Below, one piece after another: positions 44,010-53,659 of a stretch of 58,953 nucleotides of DNA. Source of the stretch: Lachnospiraceae bacterium (lineage in GTDB: Bacteria > Bacillota > Clostridia > Lachnospirales > Lachnospiraceae). The DNA lies in assembly GCA_024692955.1 (NCBI GenBank), contig JAILLW010000029.1, positions 1 to 58,953 of the forward strand, written 5' to 3'. A program made the translations under genes and the position numbers. Within the stretch, counting starts at the first letter, position 1, and each line of letters begins with the position of its first letter. The notes under the pieces were generated by a model. The model was not told the origin of the DNA and searched no databases. It saw nothing but the letters and a program-made list of their open reading frames with translations.

Positions 44010-45599
44010 ATGATGAAACTTGACAAAAAAGGATTAATGGAGCAGAAAAAAGACTGGCTTAATAAGGGCTATCTGCTTCCCGAATATGACATTAATGTCA
44101 TTTCCGAAAATACGATGAAAAATCCCGAATGGGTGCATTTCGGTGCCGGAAACATCTTCCGCGCATTTCAGGCAAATCTTCTTCAGCGTCTTCTGAATGA
44201 AGGAAAGGCAAAGACAGGACTGATCGTCGTGGAAGGTTACGATTACGAGATCATCGAAAAAATGTACCGCCCCCACGATAATCTCAGCATCCTTGCCACG
44301 CTTAAGGCGGATGGAAACGCGGATAAGACCGTGATCGGAAGTGTCACGGAATCCCTGATCCTTGACCGGAATCATTCATCGGATTTTGAGCGCCTGAAGG
44401 AGATCTTCCGGAGCGATTCCCTGAAAATGGTCTCCTTTACGATCACGGAGAAGGGTTATGTAGTGAATGATCCGGAAGGGAAACCGCTCCCGGGAACGGT
44501 AAGTGATCTTGAGGCAGGGCCGGAAGGGGCCTGCGGGTATATCGGAAAGACCGCCGCGCTTTTATATGAAAGATATAAGGCGGGCCGGAAGAAAGTCGCC
44601 TTCGTATCCATGGATAACTGTTCTCATAACGGAGATAAACTGAAGGCCGCGATCCTCACGTTTGCGAAAGGATGGAGCGAAAACAATAAGGCGGATCAGG
44701 GCTTTTATGATTACTGTAATGATGAAAGCATGGTTTCTTTCCCCTGGTCCATGATCGACAAGATCACACCGAGGCCCGATTCCAAGATCGAAGAGATGCT
44801 GAATGCCGACGGGGTCGAAGACCTCGACAGTGTGATCACTTCGAAGAAGACCTACGTGGCACCTTTTGTGAACGCCGAGGAAACGGAATATCTTGTGATT
44901 GAAGATTCCTTCCCCAACGGAAGGATTCCCCTTGATGAAGCGGGGGTGATCTATACGGAGAAAGAGACGGTGGACAAGGTCGAAAAAATGAAAGTCTGCA
45001 CCTGCCTGAACCCGCTCCACACGGCTCTTGCAATCTTCGGATGCCTTCTCGGATACCATACGATCCATGATGAGATGGAAGATGAGGATCTAAGGAAACT
45101 GGTTACGAAACTGGGACATAACGAGGGTATGAAAACAGTGGTCGATCCCGGCGTGATGAAACCGGAAGATTTCCTTGAAACGGTGCTGAAAAAGCGTCTT
45201 CCCAACCCCTTTATGCCGGATACGCCGCAGAGGATCGCCTGCGATACCTCCCAGAAATTACCGATCCGTTTCGGCGAGACCATTAAGGCATACAGGAGCC
45301 GTCCCGACCTTGACACCGGGATGCTGAAACTGATCCCTCTTGTACTTGCCGCCTATCTGCGTTATCTGAAGGGAACGGATGATCACGGAGATCAGATGGA
45401 ACTTAGTCCCGATCCCATGCTAGATACCTTAAGAAAGCTTTCTCCGGAAGAAATCCTTAAGAGGAGCGAAGTGTTCGGAACGGATCTTTTCGAAGATACG
45501 CTCGGTGAACGGATCCTCGGGATATATGAAAAACTGAATGCCGGTAACGATGCTGTAAGAAAGGAGCTCCATGCCTATGTGGACGAATCTCTGGCTTGA
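44010..45599 (+). CDS. uxuB: fructuronate reductase (mannitol dehydrogenase family)
   Basis: 529 residues of the polyol-specific long-chain dehydrogenase family. The N-terminal nucleotide-binding part has WVHFGAGNIFRAFQANLL; the catalytic helix region has SMDNCSHNGDKL and the KxCxLNPLHT segment (KVCTCLNPLHTALA) typical of mannitol dehydrogenase/UxuB/UxaB proteins. The uxuA neighbour argues for D-fructuronate to D-mannonate reduction with NADH; tagaturonate reductase would be the alternative. ATG-ATG at 44010/44013 with GAGGCAG upstream. The end overlaps the GH67 gene by 29 bp, indicating translational coupling. Confidence 0.92.
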   Translation: MMKLDKKGLMEQKKDWLNKGYLLPEYDINVISENTMKNPEWVHFGAGNIFRAFQANLLQRLLNEGKAKTGLIVVEGYDYEIIEKMYRPHDNLSILATLKADGNADKTVIGSVTESLILDRNHSSDFERLKEIFRSDSLKMVSFTITEKGYVVNDPEGKPLPGTVSDLEAGPEGACGYIGKTAALLYERYKAGRKKVAFVSMDNCSHNGDKLKAAILTFAKGWSENNKADQGFYDYCNDESMVSFPWSMIDKITPRPDSKIEEMLNADGVEDLDSVITSKKTYVAPFVNAEETEYLVIEDSFPNGRIPLDEAGVIYTEKETVDKVEKMKVCTCLNPLHTALAIFGCLLGYHTIHDEMEDEDLRKLVTKLGHNEGMKTVVDPGVMKPEDFLETVLKKRLPNPFMPDTPQRIACDTSQKLPIRFGETIKAYRSRPDLDTGMLKLIPLVLAAYLRYLKGTDDHGDQMELSPDPMLDTLRKLSPEEILKRSEVFGTDLFEDTLGERILGIYEKLNAGNDAVRKELHAYVDESLA

Positions 45600-47538
45600 A
45601 AAGAAAACAGAAAATGACAACGGTCTGAAGGTATCCGTGGAATGGGGCCTTCCCGGCGATGTTACGGAAAACGAACGGCTGAAGAATGCGTTACAGGAGC
45701 TGCAGCATTCTCCGGCAATGAAGGCTGTCGGAAGCGTAACCCTTAGGGCTCTTTACGATGAGGAACTCGGAGCGGAAGGTTATCGGATCGTTCCGGACCA
45801 GAAGGGCGGATACTTTGTTGATGCGTCTTCCGATACGGGGATCCTTTTCGGTGTTTTCCGGCTGATCGCTCTTATCAGACTGAACGGAAAGCTTGAGGCT
45901 CCTTATACGGAGGTTCCGAAGAATCCTCTCAGAATGCTTAACCACTGGGATAATATGGACGGCGATATCGAGCGGGGCTATTCCGGAAGATCCTTCTTTT
46001 TTGACAATGACGAGATTCTGATCAACGAACGTACCGTTGATTATGCCAGATTCCTCTGCTCCATCGGGATCAACGGGGTTGTGATCAACAACGTTAACGT
46101 GCATAAGGCAGCCTGCGATCTGATCAATGAGCGTTATATCCACAAGGTCAGGGAGCTTTCCGACCTTTTCTCATCCTATGGCGTAAAGCTGTTCCTTTCC
46201 CTAAATTACGCATCTCCCATAGAGGATGAGAACGTTAAGAGCGCGGATCCTCTTGATCCCAAAGTGATCGCCTGGTGGGAAGCCAAAATGAAAGAGATTT
46301 ACTCCGTGATTCCGGATTTTGCCGGCTTTCTCGTAAAGGCGGATTCGGAAGGCCGCCCGGGACCTTTCACCTACGGAAGAAATCAGGCCGAGGGAGCGAA
46401 CCTTCTTGCAAGGGCGATCAGGCCCTATGGAGGGATCATCATCTGGCGCTGCTTTGTGTATAACTGTCAGCAGGACTGGCGCGATCTCAAAACGGACCGC
46501 GCAAGAGCCGCCTACGACTATTTCAAGGACCTCGACGGACAGTTTGATGACAATGTGATCCTTCAGATCAAGAACGGTCCGATGGATTTCCAGATCCGTG
46601 AACCGGTATCTCCGCTCTTTGGCGGTTTAAAGGATACGAATCAGATGATCGAGTTCCAGATCGCTCAGGAATATACGGGACAGCAGCGTCATGTCTGCTA
46701 TCTGATCCCCTGGTTTAAGGAAGTCCTTGACTTTGATACATATCAGAAAACCCCGGACGGATCAGACAGTAAGGTGAAGGAGCTGGTTAGCGGAAAGAGC
46801 CGGAAGCTTCCGTATGCCGGAATGTGTGCGGTAACAAACACGGGAAACGATGAAAACTGGACCGGCCATGACCTTGCCGCCGCGAACCTTTACGGCTTCG
46901 GAAGGCTTGCCTTTGATCCGGAACTCACTTCCGAAGAGATAGCCGAAGAATGGATCCGCCTCACCTTCGGAGATGACACTGTTGTCATAAAGAATATTCT
47001 GAAGATCCTGATGATGTCCTGGCCTGCGTATGAAAAGTATTCCGCACCTCTTGGGATCGGATGGATGGTTTCTCCGAATTACCACTACGGTCCGGATCCG
47101 GACGGATATGAGTATTCAAGATGGGGAACTTATCATAGGGCGGATCATCTCGGGATCGGAGTGGAAAGATCCACGGAAGGAACGGGCTACGCATCTCTCT
47201 ACAACGAGCCACTGGCTTCCATGTATGAAAAGCCGGAAACAACACCGGACGAACTGCTTTTATTCTTCCATCATATGCCTTATGATTATGTGCTGAAGAG
47301 CGGAAAAACGATCATTCAGCATATCTATGACACGCATTTTGAAGGTGCCGAAGATGTGGAGGAGATGAACAGGCTTCTGCTGGAGCTTAAGGGGAAGATC
47401 GATGAGGCGGCATTTGAAAGGATGCGGAGCCGTTTTGAACATCAGGTCGCTCATTCAAAGGAATGGAGGGATGTAATCAATTCCTATTTCTGGCGTAAGA
47501 CGCTGATACCGGACGAAAAAGGGCGTCCGCTCTATTAA
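45571..47538 (+). CDS. aguA: GH67 alpha-glucuronidase
   Basis: 655 residues, matching GH67 enzymes that remove (4-O-methyl)-D-glucuronic acid from the non-reducing end xylose of aldouronates. Family segments seen: NHWDNMDGDIERGYSGRS, INGVVINNVNV, WRCFVYN, and the active-site stretch LDGQFDDN...FQIREP around residues 320-345 (E344 in FQIREP). No signal peptide, so cytoplasmic, acting on oligosaccharides brought in by the ABC system. The gene starts inside uxuB; AAGGAG precedes ATGs at 45571 and 45577 and either could be used. Released glucuronate needs glucuronate isomerase, not encoded in this window, before UxuB. Confidence 0.95.
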   Translation: MPMWTNLWLEKKTENDNGLKVSVEWGLPGDVTENERLKNALQELQHSPAMKAVGSVTLRALYDEELGAEGYRIVPDQKGGYFVDASSDTGILFGVFRLIALIRLNGKLEAPYTEVPKNPLRMLNHWDNMDGDIERGYSGRSFFFDNDEILINERTVDYARFLCSIGINGVVINNVNVHKAACDLINERYIHKVRELSDLFSSYGVKLFLSLNYASPIEDENVKSADPLDPKVIAWWEAKMKEIYSVIPDFAGFLVKADSEGRPGPFTYGRNQAEGANLLARAIRPYGGIIIWRCFVYNCQQDWRDLKTDRARAAYDYFKDLDGQFDDNVILQIKNGPMDFQIREPVSPLFGGLKDTNQMIEFQIAQEYTGQQRHVCYLIPWFKEVLDFDTYQKTPDGSDSKVKELVSGKSRKLPYAGMCAVTNTGNDENWTGHDLAAANLYGFGRLAFDPELTSEEIAEEWIRLTFGDDTVVIKNILKILMMSWPAYEKYSAPLGIGWMVSPNYHYGPDPDGYEYSRWGTYHRADHLGIGVERSTEGTGYASLYNEPLASMYEKPETTPDELLLFFHHMPYDYVLKSGKTIIQHIYDTHFEGAEDVEEMNRLLLELKGKIDEAAFERMRSRFEHQVAHSKEWRDVINSYFWRKTLIPDEKGRPLY

Positions 47539-47607
47539 GAACAGATACGATCTTTCATAATGCATCATCAGGGAAGAATTAAAATGATCCTGAGAGGGGA
47601 AATGAGT

Positions 47608-49809
47608 ATGGAAAAAGCAAAAAGACTGGAAGAAGACGCAAGGGCGCTGGTTGAAAAGATGACGATCGAGGAAGTCGCCTCGCAGTTGAAATATGACGCG
47701 GAGGCAGTAAAACGGCTCGGGATACCGGAATACAACTGGTGGAACGAAGCACTGCACGGCGTCGCAAGAGCAGGTACGGCTACCGTCTTTCCACAGGCGA
47801 TCGGACTTGCCGCGATGTTTGATGAAAAGCTCCTTTGTGAGATCGCAGGCGTGATCTCGACAGAAGCAAGGGCAAAATACAATGCACAGTCCGCAGAGGA
47901 TGACCGTGATATCTACAAAGGTCTTACGATGTGGTCACCGAACATCAATATTTTCCGGGACCCCCGCTGGGGAAGGGGCCACGAGACCTACGGCGAGGAT
48001 CCTTATCTGACTTCCCGACTCGGTGTTTCCTTTATCAAAGGTCTGCAGGGAACGGAGAACTATCCGGACTGCGATACGCTTAAGGCAGCTGCCTGCGCGA
48101 AGCATTACGCGGTACATTCGGGGCCCGAGGGCGAACGTCATCATTTTGACGCGAAGGCGAGTGCGAAGGACATGGAAGAAACCTATCTTCCGGCTTTTGA
48201 AGCCGCGGTGAAGGAAGGAAAAGTCGAGTCGGTCATGGGCGCATATAACAGGACGAACGGGGAACCCTGCTGCGGATCGACCACGTTGATCAGGGATATT
48301 CTCCGGGGGAAATGGGGCTTTAAGGGTCATTTTGTATCCGACTGCTGGGCGGTCAGGGATTTTCATGAAAACCATAAGATCACAAATACGCCCGCGGAAT
48401 CCGCTGCAATGGCACTTAATGCGGGCTGTGATCTTAACTGCGGAAATACATATCTGTGCATTCTCGCGGCGCTGAAAGAAAAGCGCGTGAAAGAAGAAGA
48501 CCTCAGGGAAGCCTGTGTAAGGCTTATGAAGACCCGGATGAAACTCGGGATTCTTCCGCGAACGGATGAGGAAGAAACGGCGAAGACGAATGCTTATGCC
48601 GGGATCGGTTATCTTGAGAATGACACCGATGAGCACAGGGCACTTGCACTGAAGGCGGCTCAAAAATCTGCCGTACTCCTTAAGAACAACGGGGTCCTTC
48701 CGCTTAAGGAGGGAGAGTATCCGGTAATCGGCGTGATCGGCCCCAACGCAGATTCGATCCCCGCGCTTGAGGGCAATTATAACGGAACCGCCTCCTTATA
48801 TGTGACAAATCTTGAAGGAATCCGGAAGAATACCGAAAGCCGCGTGCTTTATTCGGTCGGATCCCATCTTTTTAAGGACAAGATCAGCAATCTTGCAAAA
48901 TATAATGATGACCGCATGTCGGAAGCCGTTACCGTAACGAAGAATTCCGATCTTGTGATCCTCTGTCTGGGACTTGATTCGACTCTGGAGGGCGAAGAAG
49001 GGGATACCGGAAATATGTTTGCCTCCGGGGATAAGAGGAACCTTTTACTTACGGAAGCTCAGCAGCGGCTTGCAAGGTCCGTAGTCGATACCGCGAAGGA
49101 AAACGGGAAAAAGGTTATTGCCGTGATCAATTCCGGATCCGCTCTTGATCTTTCCTATCTGGACGAAAACGCGGATGCCGTTCTGCAGTGCTGGTATTCG
49201 GGGGAAGAAGGAGGACAGGCTCTTGCGGATCTTCTTTTCGGAAGAGCGAATCCTTCCGGAAAACTGCCGCTCACCTTCTATAAGGAGGGAAACCTTCCCG
49301 AATTTACGGACTATTCGATGAAGAACCGTACTTACAGGTATTATAAGGGAGATGTTCTTTATCCTTTCGGTTACGGACTCAGCTATACGGAATACGAAAC
49401 CTCATTTGAAGTTGAAAAGGCAGCCGGATTCAAGGTGGATGAGCCTTTGATCGCGGATTATGAGAAGATGCAGTCTCCGGCGATCTATGTTAATGTAACG
49501 ATCCGAAACAGGGGAATCATGGACGGTGAGGAAGTGATCCTTATCTTTACGGACAAGGAGAGTGCCGAAAAGAAGGCATCTTCCGTAAACACGAAATATG
49601 CGGACAGGATCGATCCCGAAAACCAGCCTATCAAGAGTCTTTGCGCCTTTAAACGCGCGTTCGTAAAGGCAGGGGATAAAACCACCGTGAAAATACCCGT
49701 CAGCGTCTACAGTCTGACGACGGTGCTCGAGGACGGAACGAGGGTATTCCTGCCGGGAGAGTATTCGCTTCTTATCGGAAATGAAAAGCATACGGTCCTT
49801 CTGAAATAA
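47608..49809 (+). CDS. GH3 beta-xylosidase-type glycoside hydrolase
   Basis: 733 residues, two-domain GH3 enzyme. The TIM-barrel has EYNWWNEALHGVARAG and the nucleophile region HFVSDCWAVRDF with Asp245; SDCWA/SDCGA is typical of the xylan 1,4-beta-xylosidase branch. The alpha/beta domain and a C-terminal fibronectin-III-like domain (from about 640, NVTIRNRGIMDGEEVI) complete the family layout. No signal peptide, so it would hydrolyse imported xylo-oligosaccharides after GH67 trims the side group. ATG 47608 is preferred, with AGAGGGG 8 bases upstream; an ATG 6 bp earlier is too close to it. Last gene of the operon; no clear intrinsic terminator follows. Confidence 0.92.
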   Translation: MEKAKRLEEDARALVEKMTIEEVASQLKYDAEAVKRLGIPEYNWWNEALHGVARAGTATVFPQAIGLAAMFDEKLLCEIAGVISTEARAKYNAQSAEDDRDIYKGLTMWSPNINIFRDPRWGRGHETYGEDPYLTSRLGVSFIKGLQGTENYPDCDTLKAAACAKHYAVHSGPEGERHHFDAKASAKDMEETYLPAFEAAVKEGKVESVMGAYNRTNGEPCCGSTTLIRDILRGKWGFKGHFVSDCWAVRDFHENHKITNTPAESAAMALNAGCDLNCGNTYLCILAALKEKRVKEEDLREACVRLMKTRMKLGILPRTDEEETAKTNAYAGIGYLENDTDEHRALALKAAQKSAVLLKNNGVLPLKEGEYPVIGVIGPNADSIPALEGNYNGTASLYVTNLEGIRKNTESRVLYSVGSHLFKDKISNLAKYNDDRMSEAVTVTKNSDLVILCLGLDSTLEGEEGDTGNMFASGDKRNLLLTEAQQRLARSVVDTAKENGKKVIAVINSGSALDLSYLDENADAVLQCWYSGEEGGQALADLLFGRANPSGKLPLTFYKEGNLPEFTDYSMKNRTYRYYKGDVLYPFGYGLSYTEYETSFEVEKAAGFKVDEPLIADYEKMQSPAIYVNVTIRNRGIMDGEEVILIFTDKESAEKKASSVNTKYADRIDPENQPIKSLCAFKRAFVKAGDKTTVKIPVSVYSLTTVLEDGTRVFLPGEYSLLIGNEKHTVLLK

Positions 49810-49858
49810 TAAACCGGAAAAATTGATAACGTTCGGATAAGAGGCTTTATCTTTGAGC

Positions 49859-49887
49859 GTGACAGCAATCTTTTCTTGCGATATAAT
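49859..49887 (+). promoter_or_regulatory. promoter of the cytidylate-kinase-like gene
   Basis: GTGACA (49859-49864), 17-bp spacer, TATAAT (49882-49887). The leader is only about 14-20 nt and contains GGGAGGTGATGCC. Confidence 0.7.
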
Positions 49888-49907
49888 CAGATTAGGGAGG
49901 TGATGCC

Positions 49908-50528
49908 ATGAATACCGTAATTACGATATCAAGACAGTTCGGCTCGGAAGGGCATGAGATCGGACAGAAACTCGCGGATTCTCTCGGAATCAAATGCTAC
50001 GACAAGGAACTCCTTACCAGAGCCGCCAAGGAATCGGGCTTTTGCCAGGAGATCATAGAGAATCAGGACGAGAGGCCGACCGGATCCTTTCTTTACAATC
50101 TTGTGATGGATACCTATTCCTTCGGTTATAATACTTCCCATTATGTGGATATGCCCATCAGCCAGAAGATCTTTCTCGCTCAGTTCGATACGATCAAGAC
50201 CATCGCAAAGGAGGGGCCCTGCGTGATCGTCGGACGCTGTGCGGATTACGCGCTTGCCGACATGAAGAACTGTGTGCACATCTTTATCTATGGCAACGAG
50301 GAAACAAAGACGAAATTCGTTATGAACCGGTTCGGCATCTCCGAGAAGGAAGCCCGGGAGATGTGCATCAAAAAGGATAAGCAGCGTCAGAGCTATTATA
50401 ATTATTATTCCTCCAAAAAGTGGGGCAGAGCGGACAGCTACGATCTTTGCATCAACAGTTCCCTGCTCGGGGTGGACGGCACCGTGAAGCTGATCCAGCA
50501 GTTTGTGGAGGATTTTGAGTCAAAATAG
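49908..50528 (+). CDS. cytidylate kinase-like family protein
   Basis: 206 residues of the cytidylate-kinase-like P-loop family (Cytidylate_kin_2). The N-terminus ISRQFGSEGHEIGQKLADSL is the family's modified P-loop, in which the canonical GKS/T is not kept; YDKELLTRAAKESG and VGRCADYALAD follow. Members are soluble proteins of unsettled substrate, distinct from the true Cmk. Strong ribosome site GGGAGGTGATGCC and its own promoter. The next small membrane protein starts 10 bp after its stop. Confidence 0.88.
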   Translation: MNTVITISRQFGSEGHEIGQKLADSLGIKCYDKELLTRAAKESGFCQEIIENQDERPTGSFLYNLVMDTYSFGYNTSHYVDMPISQKIFLAQFDTIKTIAKEGPCVIVGRCADYALADMKNCVHIFIYGNEETKTKFVMNRFGISEKEAREMCIKKDKQRQSYYNYYSSKKWGRADSYDLCINSSLLGVDGTVKLIQQFVEDFESK

Positions 50529-50538
50529 GAATACGCGG

Positions 50539-50844
50539 ATGAACAAAGTCATCATACTTCTCATTATTTTTCTCGCTGTATTCTATATCTTTACCTTTAT
50601 CAGGATCCGAAGGCGAAAAAAGGAATCCGAAGCGGAGAAACCCGCACGGAGACTGGTTTACAAACGACGGATCGATACCTTGAAAAGAGCGCGAACAACC
50701 GACGCTCTTTTTGATGAGGAAGATAAAGAAGATAAAAGGATCGATTATATCGATCATTCGACCCTGATCCGTGAAGTCCGTGAAGCGGAAGGACTTCTCG
50801 GAAAGAAGGAGCCGGAGAGGCCGAAGCGGCAGTTCCGGTTCTGA
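50539..50844 (+). CDS. small membrane-anchored protein
   Basis: 101 residues: an N-terminal hydrophobic segment (residues 3-21, VIILLIIFLAVFYIFTFI) and a highly charged cytoplasmic tail rich in Arg, Lys and Glu. No family recognised. ATG 50539 lies just after the kinase-like gene; the longer frame from 50503 overlaps it. Topology suggests a membrane-tethered basic tail that could bind nucleic acid or partner proteins, but no motif shows this. Confidence 0.6.
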   Translation: MNKVIILLIIFLAVFYIFTFIRIRRRKKESEAEKPARRLVYKRRIDTLKRARTTDALFDEEDKEDKRIDYIDHSTLIREVREAEGLLGKKEPERPKRQFRF

Positions 50845-50914
50845 GATCCGTATGCCGGAGTTTCATCCGGAGTTAAGGTGTTTTTTCATAATTTGAGGTG
50901 TTTTCTTTCATATC

Positions 50915-51805
50915 ATGAATTCAGACCGGTCGGAATCGTTACAGATCAAAAGTGAGATTCTGAATGCCTCAGAGCTTTCGGGATTTTTGCCCGTTAGAGA
51001 AGCTGACGGAAATAAAGGGGATTTCGGAAAAGTTCTTGTGATAGCGGGAAGCCGGAATATGGCCGGGGCCGCTTATTTTTGTGCGAAAGCGGCATATCTT
51101 TCCGGCGCAGGGCTTGTAAGGATATTTTCTCCCGAATCAAACCGTGTGATCCTTCAGACCCTCATTCCGGAAGCTATGCTTACAACCTTTTTGGATGATA
51201 AGGAACCCGATATTTCAGTTCTTGAGGACGCGATAAAAAAGGCGGATGTGATCGCGGCGGGCCCGGGGCTTGGTAAGTCCGGATGCGCAAGGACGATCGT
51301 ACATACCGTTCTGGAAAAAGCAGGATGTCCCTGTGTGCTTGACGCTGATTTTCTTAACATCCTTTCCGAAGATCCGGGTCTTTTTTCCCTGATCCGGGAT
51401 AAGAAGATGATCCTTACCCCGCACATCGGAGAAATGTCGAGGATTTCGGGAATACCGGTCAGGGAACTGAAAGAAGAAAGAACTAAACAGGCTTCCCGAT
51501 TCGCATACGAGCATGGAATCACGCTGGTGATGAAGGATTCGCAGACCGTGATCGCAGGGCCGGACGGTTCCGTGAGCGTAAACCGTCTTTACGGAAATAA
51601 CGGGATGGCAACAGGCGGATCGGGAGATGTCCTTTGCGGCCTGATCGCAGGCTTTATCGGGCAGGGGGCTTCCCTCGAAGACGGCGCAAAGGCCGGAGTT
51701 CTTGCCCACGCGCTGGCCGGTGATCTTGCCGCAGAAAAGAAGGGCGTCCGCTCAATGACCGCTTCGGATATTCTGGATCATATTCCGGAGATACTTAAGG
51801 ATTAA
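50915..51805 (+). CDS. nnrD: ADP-dependent NAD(P)H-hydrate dehydratase (YjeF C-terminal domain)
   Basis: 296 residues of the ribokinase-like carbohydrate kinase fold. It dehydrates the damaged hydrate forms of NADH and NADPH, using ADP. Motifs: DFGKVLVIAGSRNMAGAAYF near the N-terminus, AAGPGLGKS, LTPHIGEMSRI and the catalytic GGSGDVLCGLIAGF. Only the dehydratase domain is present; the epimerase domain NnrE, often fused at the N-terminus, is absent. The ribosome site before ATG 50915 is weak (GAGGTG about 15 bases upstream). The MATE gene follows after 3 bp. Confidence 0.92.
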   Translation: MNSDRSESLQIKSEILNASELSGFLPVREADGNKGDFGKVLVIAGSRNMAGAAYFCAKAAYLSGAGLVRIFSPESNRVILQTLIPEAMLTTFLDDKEPDISVLEDAIKKADVIAAGPGLGKSGCARTIVHTVLEKAGCPCVLDADFLNILSEDPGLFSLIRDKKMILTPHIGEMSRISGIPVRELKEERTKQASRFAYEHGITLVMKDSQTVIAGPDGSVSVNRLYGNNGMATGGSGDVLCGLIAGFIGQGASLEDGAKAGVLAHALAGDLAAEKKGVRSMTASDILDHIPEILKD

Positions 51806-51808
51806 ACC

Positions 51809-53191
51809 ATGGCCTCTGTAAAATCAAATCCGGAAGCCGGAGCAGTCCAGTTCCGGAAAATGACGGAAACCCCGATACCCGGGCTGATCATAAGACTTGC
51901 AATACCGACCGTGCTGTCGATGCTGGTTACGAATGTCTACAATCTTGTGGACACCGCGTTTGTCGGAAGGCTCGGAAACTCAGCCTCAGGCGCGATCGGC
52001 ATTGTATTCGGCTATATGGCGATCCTGCAATCTGTCGGATTTATGTTCGGACAGGGAGGCGGAAGCATCGTATCCAGGATGCTTGGGGCTAAGGATCTTG
52101 ACAGTGCGGGGCGGCATGCCTCAACGGCCGTCATCTGTTCCTTCCTTTCGGGAGCCCTTCTTTCGGTACTTTCCTACTTTATCCTTGATCCGCTGATCGT
52201 TTTTCTCGGAAGCACGGAAACCATAGCGCCCTATGCAAAACAGTATATCCATTTCATTATGTTTGCCGCTCCTTTCATGACCTCAAGTTTTACCATGAAT
52301 AACGTGCTCCGCTATGAGGGAAAGGCGGCGCTTGGCATGATCGGACTGATGGCAGGCGGTATCCTCAATATGATCGGTGATCCGATCTTTATGTTCGGTT
52401 TTGATATGGGAATCAGCGGGGCAGGTCTTTCCACATGTATTTCCCAGATCATCAGTTTTATGATCCTTCTTTCCATATTTCTTCGAAGAAAGACTTCGAG
52501 CGTGCTTTCTTTTTCGAATTTCGTCTTTTCCCTTTCCTTCATAGGAAATATCATGGCTACGGGATTCCCCAGTCTGGTAAGGCAGGGACTCGGAAGCGCC
52601 GCGACGATCATTCTTAACTGGCACGTGAGGCCCTATGGCGACGAGGCAATGGCTGCGATGAGTATCGTATCGAGGATCTCATTCTTTATGTTTTCCGTGG
52701 CTCTCGGAGTAGGACAGGGATTTCAGCCTGTAAGTGCCTTTAATTACGGGGCGGGAAGGTACGGCAGAGTGAAACAGGCTTTTCGTTTCACCTTCCTTTC
52801 CGGGGAGGCTTTTATCGCAATCGCCTGCGGGGTCGTTTTCCTCTTATCCGGAGATGTGATAAGGCTTTTCAGGGATGACCCCGAAGTGATCCTGATCGGA
52901 ACAAGAGCACTGAGGCTTCAATGCGGGGCGATGCTTTTTCTCCCGTTCGCTATGATTACGGAAATGATGTATCAGAGTACCGGTAAAAAGCTCGGAGCTG
53001 CGATCCTTTCCGCTTTAAGGAGCGGAATCTGTTTTATTCCTCTGATCTTTCTGATGGCAAGGACACGCGGGCTGTACGGGATCGAAGAAGCCCAGCCGCT
53101 TTCCTACATAATGGCTTTTTTTCCTGCTGTATACTTTGCGATCAGACATCTTCGAAGCATGCCGGAAAAGGACAGGGAAGCTGGTCCCTGA
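51809..53191 (+). CDS. MATE family efflux transporter
   Basis: 460 residues with about 12 membrane segments, of the multidrug and toxin extrusion (NorM/DinF-like) family. The N-terminal IPTVLSMLVTNVYNLVDTAFVGRLG is the typical first-helix signature, with a matching second half beginning GFPSLVRQGLGSAATIILNW. It would export small cationic molecules or drugs with Na+ or H+; the substrate is unknown. The start follows the nnrD stop by 3 bp, indicating co-transcription. It converges on the Rrf2 regulator gene 6 bp away. Confidence 0.93.
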   Translation: MASVKSNPEAGAVQFRKMTETPIPGLIIRLAIPTVLSMLVTNVYNLVDTAFVGRLGNSASGAIGIVFGYMAILQSVGFMFGQGGGSIVSRMLGAKDLDSAGRHASTAVICSFLSGALLSVLSYFILDPLIVFLGSTETIAPYAKQYIHFIMFAAPFMTSSFTMNNVLRYEGKAALGMIGLMAGGILNMIGDPIFMFGFDMGISGAGLSTCISQIISFMILLSIFLRRKTSSVLSFSNFVFSLSFIGNIMATGFPSLVRQGLGSAATIILNWHVRPYGDEAMAAMSIVSRISFFMFSVALGVGQGFQPVSAFNYGAGRYGRVKQAFRFTFLSGEAFIAIACGVVFLLSGDVIRLFRDDPEVILIGTRALRLQCGAMLFLPFAMITEMMYQSTGKKLGAAILSALRSGICFIPLIFLMARTRGLYGIEEAQPLSYIMAFFPAVYFAIRHLRSMPEKDREAGP

Positions 53192-53197
53192 AAGAGA

Positions 53198-53593
53198 TTA
53201 AAGAAGATCCGTCAGTTTTTTCCCGTAAAAGAAACTCCGGATCATATGATCATATTCTTCCCATAAAGGCAGCGTCCGGCATTGAGACTTTCTCGGACAA
53301 TCGTATTCCGGATCTGCAAGGCAGGCAACGCAGGAGAGGGTCTTTTCCATCAGTTCGAGGATCTCTCCGACCGTATATTCGGAAGGATCTCTTGTAAGCT
53401 TATAACCGCCGCCTTTACCGCTGGTTCCCACGATCATGTTTCCCTCTACAAGAGAATGAACGATGATCTCAAGATATTTTTTGGATATGTCCTGACGTTC
53501 CGCGATTTCTTTCAGCGGAACGAAACGGTCCGGATCCGCTTCGGCAAGATCGATCATTACCCTTAACGCATAACGCCCTTTTGTTGAAATCAC
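53198..53593 (-). CDS. Rrf2-family regulator
   Basis: 131 residues. N-terminal winged helix (MISTKGRYALRVMIDLAE, LKEIAERQDISKKYLEIIVHSL, GTSGKGGGYKL) typical of Rrf2/IscR/CymR proteins. Four cysteines at 88, 91, 99 and 105 (CVACLADPEYDC...C) suggest a possible Fe-S or metal site as in IscR/NsrR, though spacing is not the exact IscR pattern. Divergent from cysK, so a cysteine-supply or Fe-S regulator is likely. The start is GTG at 53593, with GGGAGG 8 bases upstream; the frame can be extended but then lacks the family's usual start. Confidence 0.9.
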   Translation of the reverse strand: MISTKGRYALRVMIDLAEADPDRFVPLKEIAERQDISKKYLEIIVHSLVEGNMIVGTSGKGGGYKLTRDPSEYTVGEILELMEKTLSCVACLADPEYDCPRKSQCRTLPLWEEYDHMIRSFFYGKKLTDLL

Positions 53594-53621
53594 GTCGTAT
53601 TCCTCCCTTTTTCTAATACCT

Positions 53622-53650
53622 ATTATAGCACTGGGATAAATAAATATCAA
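53622..53650 (-). promoter_or_regulatory. promoter of the Rrf2 gene
   Basis: On the minus strand: TTGATA (53650-53645), 17-bp spacer, TATAAT (53627-53622). It diverges from the cysK promoter; the two -35 elements are 17 bp apart. Confidence 0.7.
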
Positions 53651-53659
53651 AATATATAA

